DNA of 64,000 bases, from assembly GCA_947501005.1 (NCBI GenBank), contig CANMTU010000001.1, positions 1,636,501 through 1,700,500 of the forward strand, in the 5' to 3' direction. This document shows positions 42,064-52,023 of the stretch, one piece after another. Source of the stretch: an uncultured Erythrobacter sp. (GTDB lineage: Bacteria > Pseudomonadota > Alphaproteobacteria > Sphingomonadales > Sphingomonadaceae). The notes below the pieces were generated by a model. It was not told where the DNA came from and did no database searches. It saw only the letters and a program-made list of their open reading frames with translations. Position 1 is the stretch's first letter, and each line of letters begins with the position of its first letter. A program made the translations under genes and the position numbers.

Positions 42064-42449
42064 GGCTCGTGCCGCCCGGCCTCGCCCGCAGCGTTGCGAT
42101 ATTCGCTCACCAGCAGAAATCCCTTCGCCAGTCTCAGTCCGCCAACCACCAGCGCGGTCGTCAGCGGCAGCCACAGGAGGACATGCACCCACCAGCGCGG
42201 TTCGAACGCCAACTCCACCCACACGGCCAGCCCGACGGTGATCGCGCCGACCGCGAGCGTGACCAGCGCCGCCGGCCCGTCGCCGACATTGAAGCGCGCA
42301 TAATCCAGCCCGCACGCCCGGCAGCGCGCGGCGAAGGCCAGTACGCCGCCAAACAGCGTCTTCGCGCCGCAGCGGGGGCATAAACCGAAAAGGGCAGCCT
42401 CGGCCAAGCCGGGCTGCCCTTTCTCGCTATCGGGCAGATCGGGGGTCAG
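42060..42449 (-). CDS. DUF983 membrane protein, CTG or TTG start
   Basis: The protein is 129 or 115 residues. LCPRCGAKTLFGGVLAFAARCRACGLDY carries two Cys-x2-Cys pairs (zinc knuckle-like), then two helices (VTLAVGAITVGLAVWVELAF, VLLWLPLTTALVVGGLRLAK). This is the DUF983 pattern found in cox operons. No ATG or GTG is in frame after the ctaE stop region; CTG 42449 overlaps the ctaE TGA (CTGA), while TTG 42407 has AAGGG upstream. Both are possible. Confidence 0.8.
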   Translation of the reverse strand: MTPDLPDSEKGQPGLAEAALFGLCPRCGAKTLFGGVLAFAARCRACGLDYARFNVGDGPAALVTLAVGAITVGLAVWVELAFEPRWWVHVLLWLPLTTALVVGGLRLAKGFLLVSEYRNAAGEAGRHEP

Positions 42450-43267
42450 TGGAATTCGGCGCCCCAACCGCCCCAGACATAGACGGTGGCGAACAGGAAC
42501 AGCCACACCACGTCGACGAAGTGCCAATACCATGCCGCCGCCTCGAAGCCGAAATGCTGGCGGGGGGTGAAGTGGCCCTTATAAGTCCGCACGAGGCAGA
42601 CGATCAGGAAGATCGTGCCGACCAGCACGTGGAAGCCGTGGAACCCGGTCGCCATGTAGAAGGCCGAGCTGTAGGTGTTGGTGCCGAACGCGAACGGGGC
42701 GTGGGCATATTCGTAGGCCTGGATCACGGTAAACACCGCGCCGAGCAGGACCGTCAGCCACAGCCCGCGCTTCAACCCCTCGCGATCGCCGTGGATCAGC
42801 GAGTGGTGTGCCCAGGTGACCGTGGTACCCGAACACAGCAGGATCAGCGTGTTGAGCAGCGGCAGCGAGAACGGATTGATCACCGCCTCGATCGCGGCGG
42901 GCGGGAATTCGCCGCCGATCACATCGGACAATTCGCTCGGGAACAGAGCGAAATCGAACCAGCTCCAGAACCAGCCGACGAAGAACATCACTTCCGAGGC
43001 GATGAACAGGATCATGCCGTAGCGCATGTGCAACTGCACCACCGGCGTGTGATCGCCGCGTTCCGCTTCCTTCACGATATTGCCGAACCAGCTGAAGAAG
43101 GTGGCGATGAGACCGGCAAGGCCGAGGCCCAGGATCAGGTAACCGCCCGGCATGTCGTGCATGTAGAAGACCAAGCCGGTCGTGAAGGTCAGCGCCGAGA
43201 ACGAGCCGACGATCGGCCAGATGTCCGGCGCGAGGATGTGATATTCGTGATTGACGTTGCCAGCCAT
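42446..43267 (-). CDS. ctaE: Cytochrome c oxidase subunit III
   Basis: A 273-residue inner-membrane subunit with seven helices. Typical motifs: DIWPIVGSFSALTFTTGLVFYMHD, EVMFFVGWFWSWFDFALFP, WAHHSLIHGDREGLKRGLWLTVLLG, and GFHGFHVLVGTIFLIVCLVRT, ending with WHFVDVVWLFLFATVYVWGGWG. It sits after ctaG, separated by 67 bases. Confidence 0.97.
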   Translation of the reverse strand: MAGNVNHEYHILAPDIWPIVGSFSALTFTTGLVFYMHDMPGGYLILGLGLAGLIATFFSWFGNIVKEAERGDHTPVVQLHMRYGMILFIASEVMFFVGWFWSWFDFALFPSELSDVIGGEFPPAAIEAVINPFSLPLLNTLILLCSGTTVTWAHHSLIHGDREGLKRGLWLTVLLGAVFTVIQAYEYAHAPFAFGTNTYSSAFYMATGFHGFHVLVGTIFLIVCLVRTYKGHFTPRQHFGFEAAAWYWHFVDVVWLFLFATVYVWGGWGAEFH

Positions 43268-43334
43268 TGCCCGTGCGTCCTGTAATCTTGCTTGCGCGCT
43301 GCCCTTATCGCCCTAACTCGCGGGGGTCCAGACC

Positions 43335-43907
43335 CTACTGCCCCGAATCGATGGCCTTGTGGAAGGTATAGGACAGGGTAATCTGCTCGACATCCTTCAT
43401 GTCCGCATCGTCGAGCGCCTTGGGGTCGACATAATACAGCACCGGCATACGCACTTCCTGCCCCGGCTTCAGGGTTTGCTCGGTAAAGCAGAAGCACTGG
43501 ATCTTGTTGAAATAGGCGCCTGCCTGTTCGGGTTCGACATTGAAGGTCGCCGTCCCGGTGACCGGCTGGTCCGAATTGTTGCGCGCGACGAATATCGCCA
43601 TGTCGCGCTGGCCGATAGCGCTGGTCTCGGTCACCTGTTCGGGCTTGAAGTCCCACGGCAGGCCGGGCGCCACCGTCGCATCGAAGCGGACCGAAATGGT
43701 CGGCGCCCCGGCCGAGCGGCCGATCCTCTCGGCGATCGCCGCGTCGCTTTCGGTCGCCCGCTGCGTCGTCCCGGCAAAGCCCGTCACCTGGCAGAACAGT
43801 CGGTAGAGCGGCACGGCGGCGAAGCCGACGCCCAGCATCGCCGCGGCGCCAAGGAAGGCGAGGATCGCGGTACGATGCCTGCTGTCCGAAAGGGAAAGCG
43901 CCGCCAT
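43335..43907 (-). CDS. ctaG: Cytochrome c oxidase assembly protein CtaG/Cox11
   Basis: A 190-residue copper chaperone for the CuB site. It has one N-terminal helix (TAILAFLGAAAMLGVGFAAVPLYRLFCQVTGFAGTTQRA) and a periplasmic immunoglobulin-like domain with FNKIQCFCFTEQTLKPGQE, the conserved CFCF copper-binding motif, and MPVLYYVDP. It lies 3 bases after the small CoxF-like gene. Confidence 0.96.
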   Translation of the reverse strand: MAALSLSDSRHRTAILAFLGAAAMLGVGFAAVPLYRLFCQVTGFAGTTQRATESDAAIAERIGRSAGAPTISVRFDATVAPGLPWDFKPEQVTETSAIGQRDMAIFVARNNSDQPVTGTATFNVEPEQAGAYFNKIQCFCFTEQTLKPGQEVRMPVLYYVDPKALDDADMKDVEQITLSYTFHKAIDSGQ

Positions 43908-43910
43908 GCC

Positions 43911-44033
43911 CTATCCCATCCGCACGATCGTGATGGCGTAGAACAGGGCGACGAAGAACAGAAGGATCGCGCCCAGCGCGAGGTTCCGGCTCTTCTGGCG
44001 GCGCTTGAACTCGGTTTCTTCTTCGGGGGTCAT
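43911..44033 (-). CDS. CoxF-like 40-residue membrane protein
   Basis: A very short gene between ctaB and cta[21 protein letters not shown], then [21 protein letters not shown] charged N-terminus and one helix fit the small CoxF-like proteins found at this position in alphaproteobacterial cox clusters. The ATG at 44033 overlaps the ctaB stop (ATGA). Function is unknown; an assembly role is inferred from position. Confidence 0.75.
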   Translation of the reverse strand: MTPEEETEFKRRQKSRNLALGAILLFFVALFYAITIVRMG

Positions 44034-44947
44034 GCCAGTACTCCGTTATGGGCCAGCACACGGTCCACCACGAGCGCGCCGAACAGGGCGAAAAGGTAGA
44101 CGATGCTGAAGCCGAACAGGCGTTTTTCCGGTGCCATCCGGTCCCCCTCGACCGCGTCGCGGAACGCCACCGGCAGCGACAGGGCGAGAAAGGCGAGCGA
44201 CAGGACAAGCGCCGTCACCCCGTATATAGGACCGGTGCCGCCGATCATCCAGGGGGCGGTGGCGATCGGAACCAGCACTACGCTATAGGCGAGGATCTGG
44301 CGGCGGGTGGATTTCGCCCCGCGCACCACCGGCATCATCGGAATGCCGACCTTGGCATAATCGCTCTGCACGAACAGCGCGAGCGCCCAGAAATGCGGCG
44401 GCGTCCAGAAGAAGATGATCGCGAACAACAGGATCGGCATCGCGGTGACGTCGCCCGTAACGGCCATCCAGCCGATCACCGGGGGAAACGCCCCCGCCCC
44501 GCCCCCGATCACGATGTTCTGCGGCGTGCGCGGCTTCAGCCAGATGGTATAGACCACCGCGTAATAGACGATCGACAGCGCCAGCACGATCGCGGCCAGC
44601 CAGTTGACCGCCAGCCCCATGGTCACGACCGACGTTCCGGCCAGCAGGATGCCGAAATTGCGCGCATCCTCGCGCAGCATCCGGCCCATCGGCAGGGGCC
44701 GGGCGGCGGTGCGCTTCATCCCTGCGTCGATATCCGCCTCCCACCACTGGTTGAGTGCCGCCGCCCCGCCCGCGCCGAGCGCGATGCACAGGATGGCGGT
44801 GAAGCCGATAACCGGGTGAATGGCACCGGGCGCGGCCAGCAACCCGCACAGGCCGGTGAAGATGACGAGCGTCATCACGCGCGGCTTGGTCAGCGCGTAG
44901 AAATCGCGCCAGTCCGCGGGGAGCTGTGTGGGTACGGCCTGTGTCAT
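44030..44947 (-). CDS. ctaB: Protoheme IX farnesyltransferase
   Basis: A 305-residue UbiA-superfamily membrane enzyme that converts heme b to heme o, the precursor of heme a. Seen: [46 protein letters not shown] with the Asn/Asp-rich motif, and [23 protein letters not shown] with the second. About nine helices. 45 bases after the hydrolase gene. Confidence 0.96.
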   Translation of the reverse strand: MTQAVPTQLPADWRDFYALTKPRVMTLVIFTGLCGLLAAPGAIHPVIGFTAILCIALGAGGAAALNQWWEADIDAGMKRTAARPLPMGRMLREDARNFGILLAGTSVVTMGLAVNWLAAIVLALSIVYYAVVYTIWLKPRTPQNIVIGGGAGAFPPVIGWMAVTGDVTAMPILLFAIIFFWTPPHFWALALFVQSDYAKVGIPMMPVVRGAKSTRRQILAYSVVLVPIATAPWMIGGTGPIYGVTALVLSLAFLALSLPVAFRDAVEGDRMAPEKRLFGFSIVYLFALFGALVVDRVLAHNGVLA

Positions 44948-44992
44948 GGGATCGGCACCGCCTATACGCGCCTCGCGCGGCGGAATAAAGGC

Positions 44993-45964
44993 TTAGAGCG
45001 CAGTGAGCCAATCGGTCAGCAGGCGGTTGACCTCGGCCGGCTTTTCCTGCTGCGTCCAGTGACCGCAGCCATCGAGGATATGGCCTTCGACATTGGGCAC
45101 GAAGGGTCGCATCATCGCGACCGGATCCTCGACCGCGCCGAACAGGAACGTCGCCGGGTCGCGCGCGCCGCCGATGAACAGGGCCGGCGGTTCGATCCGG
45201 CGGTCCTTGAAGCCCTGCAACCATTCGAAATCGCGCTCGTGATTGCGATAGCGATTGAGCGGGCCGCGAAAGCCCGATGCGGTAAATTCGGCGGCGTAGA
45301 AATCGAGATCGTCCTCGGTCAGCCATGCGACCGGGGCGGGATCGGGCAACCCTTCGAGGAAGGTCGCACCCAGCGGCTTGTCGAAATGGTTGCCCGGCGG
45401 CGCATCGCCGCTGATCGCGAACATCATGCGGTTGACGAAGTCGCGCGGATCCCGCTCCGCCTCGGCCTCGGCGACCCCGGGTTCCTGGAAGTATTCCTGG
45501 TAGAAGAACTTGCCCTTGCTGGTGAAATGCTGGCGGAAGACCTCGGTGAACGGGCGGGCTGGCACGCCGGAGAACGGCACGGACAGGCCCGCGACCGCGC
45601 GGAAATGGTCAGGCTTGGTCAGCGCGGTGTTCCAGACGATCGGCGCGCCCCAATCATGCCCGATCAGGATCGCAGGTTCGTCGCCGCCAAGCGCCTGCTT
45701 CAGACCCACCAGATCGCCAACGATCCGGTCGAGCGCGTAATCCTCGATTTCGGCGGGCTTGTCCGACCCGCCATAGCCGCGAACGTCAATCGCGCAGGCG
45801 GTGAAGCCGGCCGCGCCGATCGGGCCGAGCTGATGCCGCCAGGAATACCAGCTCTCGGGAAAGCCATGCACCAGGATGACCAGCGGCGCGGTGCCCGGAG
45901 CCGGTCCTTCGATCGCACAGCGCAGCGATACTTCGCCAGTGTCGATCGTGGTCATGCGCGGCAT
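44993..45964 (-). CDS. Epoxide hydrolase-type alpha/beta hydrolase within the cox cluster
   Basis: A 323-residue protein. VILVHGFPESWYSWRHQL gives HGFP of the oxyanion region, AIDVRGYGGSDKP follows, and GHDWGAPIVW has the Asp nucleophile typical of epoxide hydrolases and dehalogenases; DGCGHWTQQEKP carries the catalytic His. It lies between the ctaD terminator and ctaB and has no known link to oxidase assembly. It starts at ATG 45964 (or 45955). Confidence 0.82.
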   Translation of the reverse strand: MPRMTTIDTGEVSLRCAIEGPAPGTAPLVILVHGFPESWYSWRHQLGPIGAAGFTACAIDVRGYGGSDKPAEIEDYALDRIVGDLVGLKQALGGDEPAILIGHDWGAPIVWNTALTKPDHFRAVAGLSVPFSGVPARPFTEVFRQHFTSKGKFFYQEYFQEPGVAEAEAERDPRDFVNRMMFAISGDAPPGNHFDKPLGATFLEGLPDPAPVAWLTEDDLDFYAAEFTASGFRGPLNRYRNHERDFEWLQGFKDRRIEPPALFIGGARDPATFLFGAVEDPVAMMRPFVPNVEGHILDGCGHWTQQEKPAEVNRLLTDWLTAL

Positions 45965-45999
45965 CGGGTTCTCCTTGGTCGATAGTGCTTCTGAAATAC

Positions 46000-46031
46000 A
46001 AAACGGCCGGCACCCGTGGGGGCACCGGCCG
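46000..46031 (-). terminator. Rho-independent terminator after ctaD
   Basis: On the minus strand, CGGCCGG-UG-CCC pairs with GGG-UG-CCGGCCG, a 12-bp stem including two G-U wobbles with a CCAC loop (46004-46031), and is followed at once by UUUU (46003-46000). It lies about 30 bases after the ctaD stop. Confidence 0.8.
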
Positions 46032-46063
46032 CTTGGAACTGTCGCATCAGCGCGGAACGGGGG

Positions 46064-47782
46064 TTAGGCCGGTTCCTGCTCGCGCGGCAGGTGATTGTGA
46101 TAGTCGTGATGCTCCTCAATTACCGGCAGCGTCTCGAACTGGTGATAAGGCGGCGGGCTCGGCAGGGTCCATTCGAGCGTCGTCGCGCCTTCGCCCCAGT
46201 AGTTCGCCGCCGCCTTCTTGCCCGCCACGAAGGCATAGACGAGGTTGGCGAAGAAGAAGAGCATCGAGCCGGCCATGATGTGATAGCCGAACGAGCTGAT
46301 CTCGTTCCAGTAGGCATAGGCTTCGGCATAATCGGGATAGCGACGCGGCATGCCCTGCCAGCCGAGGAAGTGCTGCGGGAAGAAGATGATGTTCACCCCG
46401 ATGAAGAATCCCCAGAAGTGCAGGTGTGCCAGCAGTTCCGAGTGCATCCGGCCGCTCATCTTGGGGAACCAGTAGTAGAAGCCCGCGAACATCGAGAAGA
46501 CGGCACCCATCGACAGCACGTAGTGGAAGTGGGCGACGACGAAATAGGTATCGTGCACCACGTCGTCCACGCCGCCATTGGCGAGATAGACGCCGGTGAC
46601 GCCGCCGACGGTGAACAGGAAGATGAAGCCCAGCGCCCAGACCAGCGGGCTCTTGAACTCGATCGATCCGCCCCACATGGTGGCGATCCAGCTGAAGATC
46701 TTCACACCCGTCGGCACGGCGATGATCATCGTGGCGGCCGTGAAATACATCTTCGTGTTAACGCTGAGACCGGTGGTGTACATGTGGTGCGCCCACACGA
46801 TGAACCCGACCACGCCGATGGCGACCATGGCGTAGGCCATGCCGAGGTAGCCGAACACCGGCTTGCGGCTGAAGGTCGCGACGATCTGGCTGATCATGCC
46901 GAAGCCCGGCAGGATCATGATGTACACTTCGGGGTGGCCGAAGAACCAGAACAGGTGCTGGTAGAGGACAGGATCGCCGCCGCCGGCCGGATCGAAGAAG
47001 GTCGTGCCGAAATTGCGATCGGTCAGCAGCATGGTGATCGCCGCCGCCAGAACCGGCAGGGCCAGCAGCAGCAGGAACGCGGTGACCAGCACCGACCAGA
47101 CGAACAGCGGCATCTTGTGCAGCGTCATGCCCGGCGCGCGCATGTTGAAGATGGTGGTGATGAAGTTGGTCGCCCCCAAGATCGAGCCTGCGCCCGCGAG
47201 GTGGAGCGAGAAGATCGCGAAATCGACCGCCGGTCCGCTCGACCCGCTGGTGGATAGCGGGGCATAGACCGTCCAGCCGGTGCCCGCGCCCATGCCGACA
47301 CCGCCGGGCACGAACATCGAGAACATCAGGCTGCAGAAGCCCGCCACGGTCAGCCAGAACGAAACGTTGTTCATGCGCGGGAACGCCATGTCCGGCGCGC
47401 CGATCATCAGCGGCACGAACCAGTTGCCGAATCCGCCGATCATGGCCGGCATGACCATGAAGAACACCATGATCAGGCCGTGCGCCGTGATCAGCACGTT
47501 CCAGTGGTGCAGCGCCTCGTCGATCGCCCCGGGGCCGACGCCGATCAGCGGATAGACCGATTGCAGGTACTGGATACCCGGCTCGGCCAGTTCGGCACGC
47601 ATGATGCCCGAAATCGCCCCGCCGACGATCCCCGCGAAGATCGCGAAGATCAGATAGAGCGTGCCGATGTCCTTGTGGTTCGTCGACATGAACCAGCGCG
47701 CGAAAAAGCCGGGCTTGTGATCGGCGTGATCGTGCGCGTGATCCTCGGTGTGGGCCTGGAAGGCATCGGCTGTGGTGGCCAT
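46064..47782 (-). CDS. ctaD: Cytochrome c oxidase subunit I
   Basis: A 572-residue catalytic subunit with heme a, heme a3 and CuB. Seen: [20 protein letters not shown] with the low-spin heme His, [20 protein letters not shown] with the CuB His and the cross-linked Tyr, [11 protein letters not shown], and [17 protein letters not shown] with the two heme His. The N-terminus is His/Asp-rich ([15 protein letters not shown]). ATG 47782 is 38 bases after ctaC. Confidence 0.98.
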   Translation of the reverse strand: MATTADAFQAHTEDHAHDHADHKPGFFARWFMSTNHKDIGTLYLIFAIFAGIVGGAISGIMRAELAEPGIQYLQSVYPLIGVGPGAIDEALHHWNVLITAHGLIMVFFMVMPAMIGGFGNWFVPLMIGAPDMAFPRMNNVSFWLTVAGFCSLMFSMFVPGGVGMGAGTGWTVYAPLSTSGSSGPAVDFAIFSLHLAGAGSILGATNFITTIFNMRAPGMTLHKMPLFVWSVLVTAFLLLLALPVLAAAITMLLTDRNFGTTFFDPAGGGDPVLYQHLFWFFGHPEVYIMILPGFGMISQIVATFSRKPVFGYLGMAYAMVAIGVVGFIVWAHHMYTTGLSVNTKMYFTAATMIIAVPTGVKIFSWIATMWGGSIEFKSPLVWALGFIFLFTVGGVTGVYLANGGVDDVVHDTYFVVAHFHYVLSMGAVFSMFAGFYYWFPKMSGRMHSELLAHLHFWGFFIGVNIIFFPQHFLGWQGMPRRYPDYAEAYAYWNEISSFGYHIMAGSMLFFFANLVYAFVAGKKAAANYWGEGATTLEWTLPSPPPYHQFETLPVIEEHHDYHNHLPREQEPA

Positions 47783-47820
47783 GATTCTCGTGTCTTTCGG
47801 TCTATCGTACTGCGTCTGTA

Positions 47821-48927
47821 TCAGGTCGTCTGGTCGAGATCGGACGGCGGAGCGCCCGCGCCTGCTGCACCGGGAACGGCGCTTTCCGGTTCCTGCAACG
47901 GCGCGGCGCTGGGATTGGCTTCGACGCCCTGCTCCTCGGCGCCGGCGATCGTGCCGCCCTGCGCAAGGACCCAGGCATTGTACCGGTCCATCGGCAACGC
48001 CTCGACCGCGATCGGCATATAGGCATGGCGCGCGCCGCACAGTTCGGAACACTGGCCGTAATACACGCCGGGCTCGTCAATTTGCAGCAACCGTTCGTTG
48101 AGGCGGCCGGGCACCGCGTCCAGCTTGAACCACAGGCTCGGCACGGCGAAGGAGTGGATCACGTCGGCGCCGGTGGTCTGCAGGCGGATGGGCACGCCCA
48201 CCGGCACGACCAGGCGGTTGTCGACCGCGAGCTGATGCGGTTCGCCCGCAGCCTCGGCCTCTTCCTCGGTCAGCATGTTCGAGATGATCTCGAAATCGCC
48301 GTTGTCGGGATAGGAATAACCCCAGTACCACTGGTAACCGGTCGCCTTGATCGTGATCGCATCCTCGGGCGGGGCACGATACTGCTTGGCGATCAGCGTG
48401 ATCGAGGGAATCGCGATGCCGAGCAGGATAAGCGCCGGCACCACCGTCCACAAAACCTCGACCAACGTGTTGTGGCTGGTCTTCGAGGGGACCGGGTTGG
48501 CCCGCTTGTTGAAGCGCACGACGACATAAAGCAGCAGTGCGAGTACGAAGAAGCTGATGCCCAGCATCACCCAGATCAGGGCGACGTGCAGGCCATCGGC
48601 GAAGCGGCCGGTTTCCGAATACTGCTTCTGAACGTTCCAGTCGCCCGCGACCGGCTGCCCCTTACCAGGGTATGCCTTCTGCTTGGGGAACGCCTCGCTA
48701 CCCGGAGAGACGGCTTCGGGATCGGCGACGTCGGCAGCGGCGGCGGGATCCTGCTGGGCCAGCGCGGCGGCGGGGGTTTCGGCCGGCACCGGCCCAACCA
48801 GATCGTCGGGCTGCAACGGTTCCTGCGCGGCGGCGCCCTGCGCCGCGAACGCCAGCACCAATGCCGTCAGAAGCATCACCGCTATCCGCTGGAACTCCTT
48901 GAGAGAACCGGAAATCTGCATCGTCAT
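47821..48927 (-). CDS. ctaC: Cytochrome c oxidase subunit II
   Basis: A 368-residue subunit. A signal peptide ends at about AAAQE. An unusual Pro/Ala/Asp-rich segment of about 60 residues ([20 protein letters not shown]) precedes the two helices ([21 protein letters not shown] and [21 protein letters not shown]). The CuA domain has [13 protein letters not shown] and [20 protein letters not shown] Pro/Ala tail follows. It heads the cox cluster. Confidence 0.97.
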   Translation of the reverse strand: MTMQISGSLKEFQRIAVMLLTALVLAFAAQGAAAQEPLQPDDLVGPVPAETPAAALAQQDPAAAADVADPEAVSPGSEAFPKQKAYPGKGQPVAGDWNVQKQYSETGRFADGLHVALIWVMLGISFFVLALLLYVVVRFNKRANPVPSKTSHNTLVEVLWTVVPALILLGIAIPSITLIAKQYRAPPEDAITIKATGYQWYWGYSYPDNGDFEIISNMLTEEEAEAAGEPHQLAVDNRLVVPVGVPIRLQTTGADVIHSFAVPSLWFKLDAVPGRLNERLLQIDEPGVYYGQCSELCGARHAYMPIAVEALPMDRYNAWVLAQGGTIAGAEEQGVEANPSAAPLQEPESAVPGAAGAGAPPSDLDQTT

Positions 48928-49038
48928 CGAACTCTTTTCGTAACTTGCCGCATTCGTGAACTGGCGTAACCCGACCGGCGCAATCGAAGCGCGACGCCGC
49001 AAGGGCAGCAAATCCATCGCTGTGGCCGAATTGGAGGC

Positions 49039-49067
49039 CCTATAGGACCGCTTGGCGGATCGCTCAA
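49039..49067 (-). promoter_or_regulatory. Predicted promoter of the cox operon
   Basis: On the minus strand, TTGAGC (49067-49062) and TATAGG (49044-49039) are 17 bases apart, about 110 bases upstream of the ctaC start. The 214-base gap to pyrE also must contain the pyrE promoter, which I could not define. Confidence 0.45.
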
Positions 49068-49141
49068 GCGCCTGCCCAGAAAAATATAGGTGCATTCCCC
49101 CTCTTGCGCCAGCCGGTGTTTGCGGCTTTGTGCCGCGGGCA

Positions 49142-49723
49142 ATGACCGACGAAGACATTCTGCGCGAATTCCGCACGAGCGAGGCTCTGCTGGAAGGCCA
49201 TTTCAAGCTGTCGAGCGGGCGGCACAGCGGGCATTACCTGCAATGCGCGCGCGTATTGATGAACGCCGACCGCGCGGCGAATCTCGCCCGCGCCCTCGTC
49301 CAGAAGATCCCGCGCGAGATTCGCGCGGCGATCGACATCGTGGCGAGCCCGGCGCTGGGCGGCGTGATCATCGGCCACGAAGTTGGCCGGGCACTAGGCA
49401 AGGACGCCGTGTTTCTCGAACGGCCCGAGGGTGAGTTCCACCTGCGCCGCGGGTTTCGGCTGGAGCCGGGGGCGAAGGTCCTCATGGTGGAGGATGTGGT
49501 GACGACCGGCCTCTCCAGTCGCGAGGCGATCGAGGCGGTGACACGCGAAGGGGGCGAGGTGATCGCTGAATGCGCGTTGGTCGACCGTTCGGACGGGGAG
49601 GCCGATCTGGGCGTGCCGTTCTTCGCTCTCGTCGACATAAGCTTTCCCACCTATCCCGAGAACGACCTGCCGCCCGAACTGGCGGCGATCCCGCTGACCA
49701 AGCCGGGCAGCCGCGCGGTTTGA
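49142..49723 (+). CDS. pyrE: Orotate phosphoribosyltransferase
   Basis: A 193-residue enzyme joining orotate and PRPP in pyrimidine synthesis. Seen: SGRHSGHYLQCARVL, VASPALGGVIIGHEVGRAL and VLMVEDVVTTGLSSREAIE, the PRPP-binding loop. ATG 49142 gives MTDEDILREFRTSEALL. It is divergent from the cox operon and is the first gene of the pyrE-to-thioesterase operon. Confidence 0.96.
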   Translation: MTDEDILREFRTSEALLEGHFKLSSGRHSGHYLQCARVLMNADRAANLARALVQKIPREIRAAIDIVASPALGGVIIGHEVGRALGKDAVFLERPEGEFHLRRGFRLEPGAKVLMVEDVVTTGLSSREAIEAVTREGGEVIAECALVDRSDGEADLGVPFFALVDISFPTYPENDLPPELAAIPLTKPGSRAV

Positions 49724-50460
49724 CCGGTCCGCTGCGCCTCGGGGTCAATATCGACCACGTCGCGACCATCCGCAATGCGCGCGGCGGGGATCATCCCGAT
49801 CCGGTGCGCGCGGCCGAGATCGTCGCGCGCGTCGGCGGTGACGGGCTCACCGCCCATCTGCGCGAGGATCGCCGGCACATTCGCGACGACGATCTGCGGC
49901 GGATCCAGGATGCGACCAACCTGCCCCTGAACCTCGAAATGGCGGCGACCGAGGAAATGCTCGGGATCGCGCTCGCCCACCGGCCGCATGCCGTCTGCAT
50001 CGTGCCGGAAAAACGCGAGGAGCGCACGACCGAGGGCGGGCTCGATGCGGCGGGACTGCACAATACGCTCGCCCCGATCGTGTGGGCCTTGAAAGACCAC
50101 GGCATCCGCGTGTCGCTGTTCATCGAGGCGCATGATGGGCAGCTGGACGCCGCCTTGAAACTCGGTGTGCCGGTTGTGGAGTTTCACACCGGCGAATACG
50201 CACATGCCCATCTCGACGGCGACGGCGAGCGGACGGAGCGCGAATTGCGCCGCATCGCCGACATGGCCGCCTTGGCTGCCAAGAACGGGATCGAGCCCCA
50301 CGCCGGCCACGGCCTCACTTACGAAAACGTCCAGCCGATCGCCGCAATCCCGCAACTCGCGGAGCTGAATATCGGGCATTACCTCGTCGGCGAGGCGGTG
50401 TTCGTCGGGCTGGAGCAGGCCGTGCGGCAGATGCGCGAATTAATGGACGAGGCACGGTAG
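49720..50460 (+). CDS. pdxJ: Pyridoxine 5'-phosphate synthase, TTG start
   Basis: A 246-residue TIM-barrel enzyme of vitamin B6 synthesis (the product of PdxA is its substrate). Seen: LRLGVNIDHVATIRNARGG, VRAAEIVARVGGDGLTAHL with RRHIRD, LNLEMAATEEMLGIA, CIVPEKREERTTEGGLD and EPHAGHGLTYENV. TTG 49720 overlaps the pyrE TGA as TTGA; no ATG precedes the first conserved motif. Confidence 0.95.
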   Translation: MTGPLRLGVNIDHVATIRNARGGDHPDPVRAAEIVARVGGDGLTAHLREDRRHIRDDDLRRIQDATNLPLNLEMAATEEMLGIALAHRPHAVCIVPEKREERTTEGGLDAAGLHNTLAPIVWALKDHGIRVSLFIEAHDGQLDAALKLGVPVVEFHTGEYAHAHLDGDGERTERELRRIADMAALAAKNGIEPHAGHGLTYENVQPIAAIPQLAELNIGHYLVGEAVFVGLEQAVRQMRELMDEAR

Positions 50461-50468
50461 TCGCAGGA

Positions 50469-50741
50469 ATGGGCGACCGCGGGCTCACGAAAAATGAAAA
50501 GATCTGGGCGCTCGGCGCGGCGATCCCGTTTCTCGTCAGTCTTGCCGTGCTCGGCATTGCGCTCAATCGCGGCGCCTTTCTGGCATTCGCGATCGGCTGG
50601 CCGCTCATCCAGATCCTGTTCTACGCCGGCGCAATCAGGCAGGCAGGCGGCGCGATCGACCATCCGCTGGTGAAAACGCAGGTCATGCTGCACTGGATGA
50701 TGCTGGCCTTCCTCATCGCCATTCTCGTGAGAGCGCTATGA
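50469..50741 (+). CDS. Small three-helix membrane protein
   Basis: A 90-residue protein with hydrophobic helices ([60 protein letters not shown]) and short polar ends. It is between pdxJ and acpS, with an ATGA overlap with acpS. No family recognised. Confidence 0.6.
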   Translation: MGDRGLTKNEKIWALGAAIPFLVSLAVLGIALNRGAFLAFAIGWPLIQILFYAGAIRQAGGAIDHPLVKTQVMLHWMMLAFLIAILVRAL

Positions 50742-51139
50742 TCATCGGCCTTGGGTCCGACCTCTGCAATATCGAGCGCATCCAGAACTCGCTCGACCGG
50801 TTCGGCGAACGGTTCGAACAGCGCGTGTTCACGACCAAGGAACAGGCGAAGGCCCGCCGGCGCCCGTTCACCACTGCCGGCACCTATGCCAAGCGGTTCG
50901 CTGCGAAAGAGGCATTTTCCAAGGCCGTCGGCACCGGTTTCCGGCGGGGCGTGTTCATGAAGGATATCGGGGTGGTCAATGCTCCGTCCGGCGCCCCGAC
51001 GCTGGAACTTGCGGGCGGCGCGGCGGCGCGGCTTGCGGAAATGGTGCCGCCGGGCCATGTGGCGCGCATTCACCTTACCCTCACAGACGATCATCCATGG
51101 GCGCAGGCCTTCGTCATCATAGAAGCGCATCCCGAATGA
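50738..51139 (+). CDS. acpS: Holo-[acyl-carrier-protein] synthase
   Basis: A 133-residue trimeric enzyme that attaches the phosphopantetheine arm to ACP. Seen: [18 protein letters not shown] with the Mg-binding Asp, and [16 protein letters not shown] with the conserved Glu and Lys. It overlaps lepB (ATGA) and the membrane gene. Confidence 0.96.
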   Translation: MIIGLGSDLCNIERIQNSLDRFGERFEQRVFTTKEQAKARRRPFTTAGTYAKRFAAKEAFSKAVGTGFRRGVFMKDIGVVNAPSGAPTLELAGGAAARLAEMVPPGHVARIHLTLTDDHPWAQAFVIIEAHPE

Positions 51140-52011
51140 GCAGCGACGCGGCGACCATGTCTCGAAAACCGAAAGCCCGTAAAAAGGAAGAGAAGGTCGA
51201 TTGGATCGCCGAGATCCGCGGCCTTGCTTTGATGCTTCTGGCGGTGTTCGCGTTCCACAGCTTCATTGCCAAGCCGTTCTACATCCCCTCGGAATCGATG
51301 TTGCCCAATCTGCTCGTGGGCGACCGGTTGGTGGTGAGCAAATATCCCTATGGCTGGAACTGGTCGTCGATCAGCTTCCACCTCGCGCCGCGTGGCGACT
51401 GGCGCCTGTTCGGCTCGACGCCGGAATATGGCGATGTCGTTATCCCGGTGAACCCGGTGCGTGACGAGGATTACATCAAGCGCGTCGTCGCCCTGCCGGG
51501 CGACCGGATCGCCGTGCAGGACGGGCAGATCATCCTGAACGGCACGCCGGTGGCGCAGAAGGCCGAACCTCCGCTCGACCTGCCGATCGATGCCAATTCC
51601 ACCTGCCTCGGCTTTCGCGACCCGTCGTTCCTCGCCTCGGGCGGGGAGGGAGAGAGCGTCTGCCGCGTGCCGGTCTACCGCGAGACCCTGCCCAACGGCG
51701 CGACCTATCTCGTCATCGACCACGAGAACCAGATGCTCGACGACATGGCGGAGACCGTCGTCCCCGAAGGCAGCGTGTTCGTGATGGGCGACAATCGCGA
51801 TCATTCTGCGGACAGCCGGGCAAGCGTCGCGGAAAGCGGGCTCGGCGGGCCGGTGCCGCTGGAGAATATCGGCGGCCGGGCGGAGTTCATCACCTTCTCG
51901 CTCGACGGGTCCACCACGCTCAATCCGATTACCTGGTTTACGAGCCTGCGCGGCGACCGTGCCGGCTCGACCTTGCGGCCCGCAAGGGTTACGCCGCCCC
52001 GCGAACGATAG
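51136..52011 (+). CDS. lepB: Signal peptidase I
   Basis: A 291-residue membrane serine protease. One helix ([20 protein letters not shown]), then [21 protein letters not shown] with the nucleophile Ser, [20 protein letters not shown] with the catalytic Lys, and [15 protein letters not shown]. The start overlaps acpS. In many relatives rnc and era follow lepB; here an AI-2E family transporter does. Confidence 0.96.
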   Translation: MSSDAATMSRKPKARKKEEKVDWIAEIRGLALMLLAVFAFHSFIAKPFYIPSESMLPNLLVGDRLVVSKYPYGWNWSSISFHLAPRGDWRLFGSTPEYGDVVIPVNPVRDEDYIKRVVALPGDRIAVQDGQIILNGTPVAQKAEPPLDLPIDANSTCLGFRDPSFLASGGEGESVCRVPVYRETLPNGATYLVIDHENQMLDDMAETVVPEGSVFVMGDNRDHSADSRASVAESGLGGPVPLENIGGRAEFITFSLDGSTTLNPITWFTSLRGDRAGSTLRPARVTPPRER

Positions 52012-52023
52012 AAGGGGGCGCCG

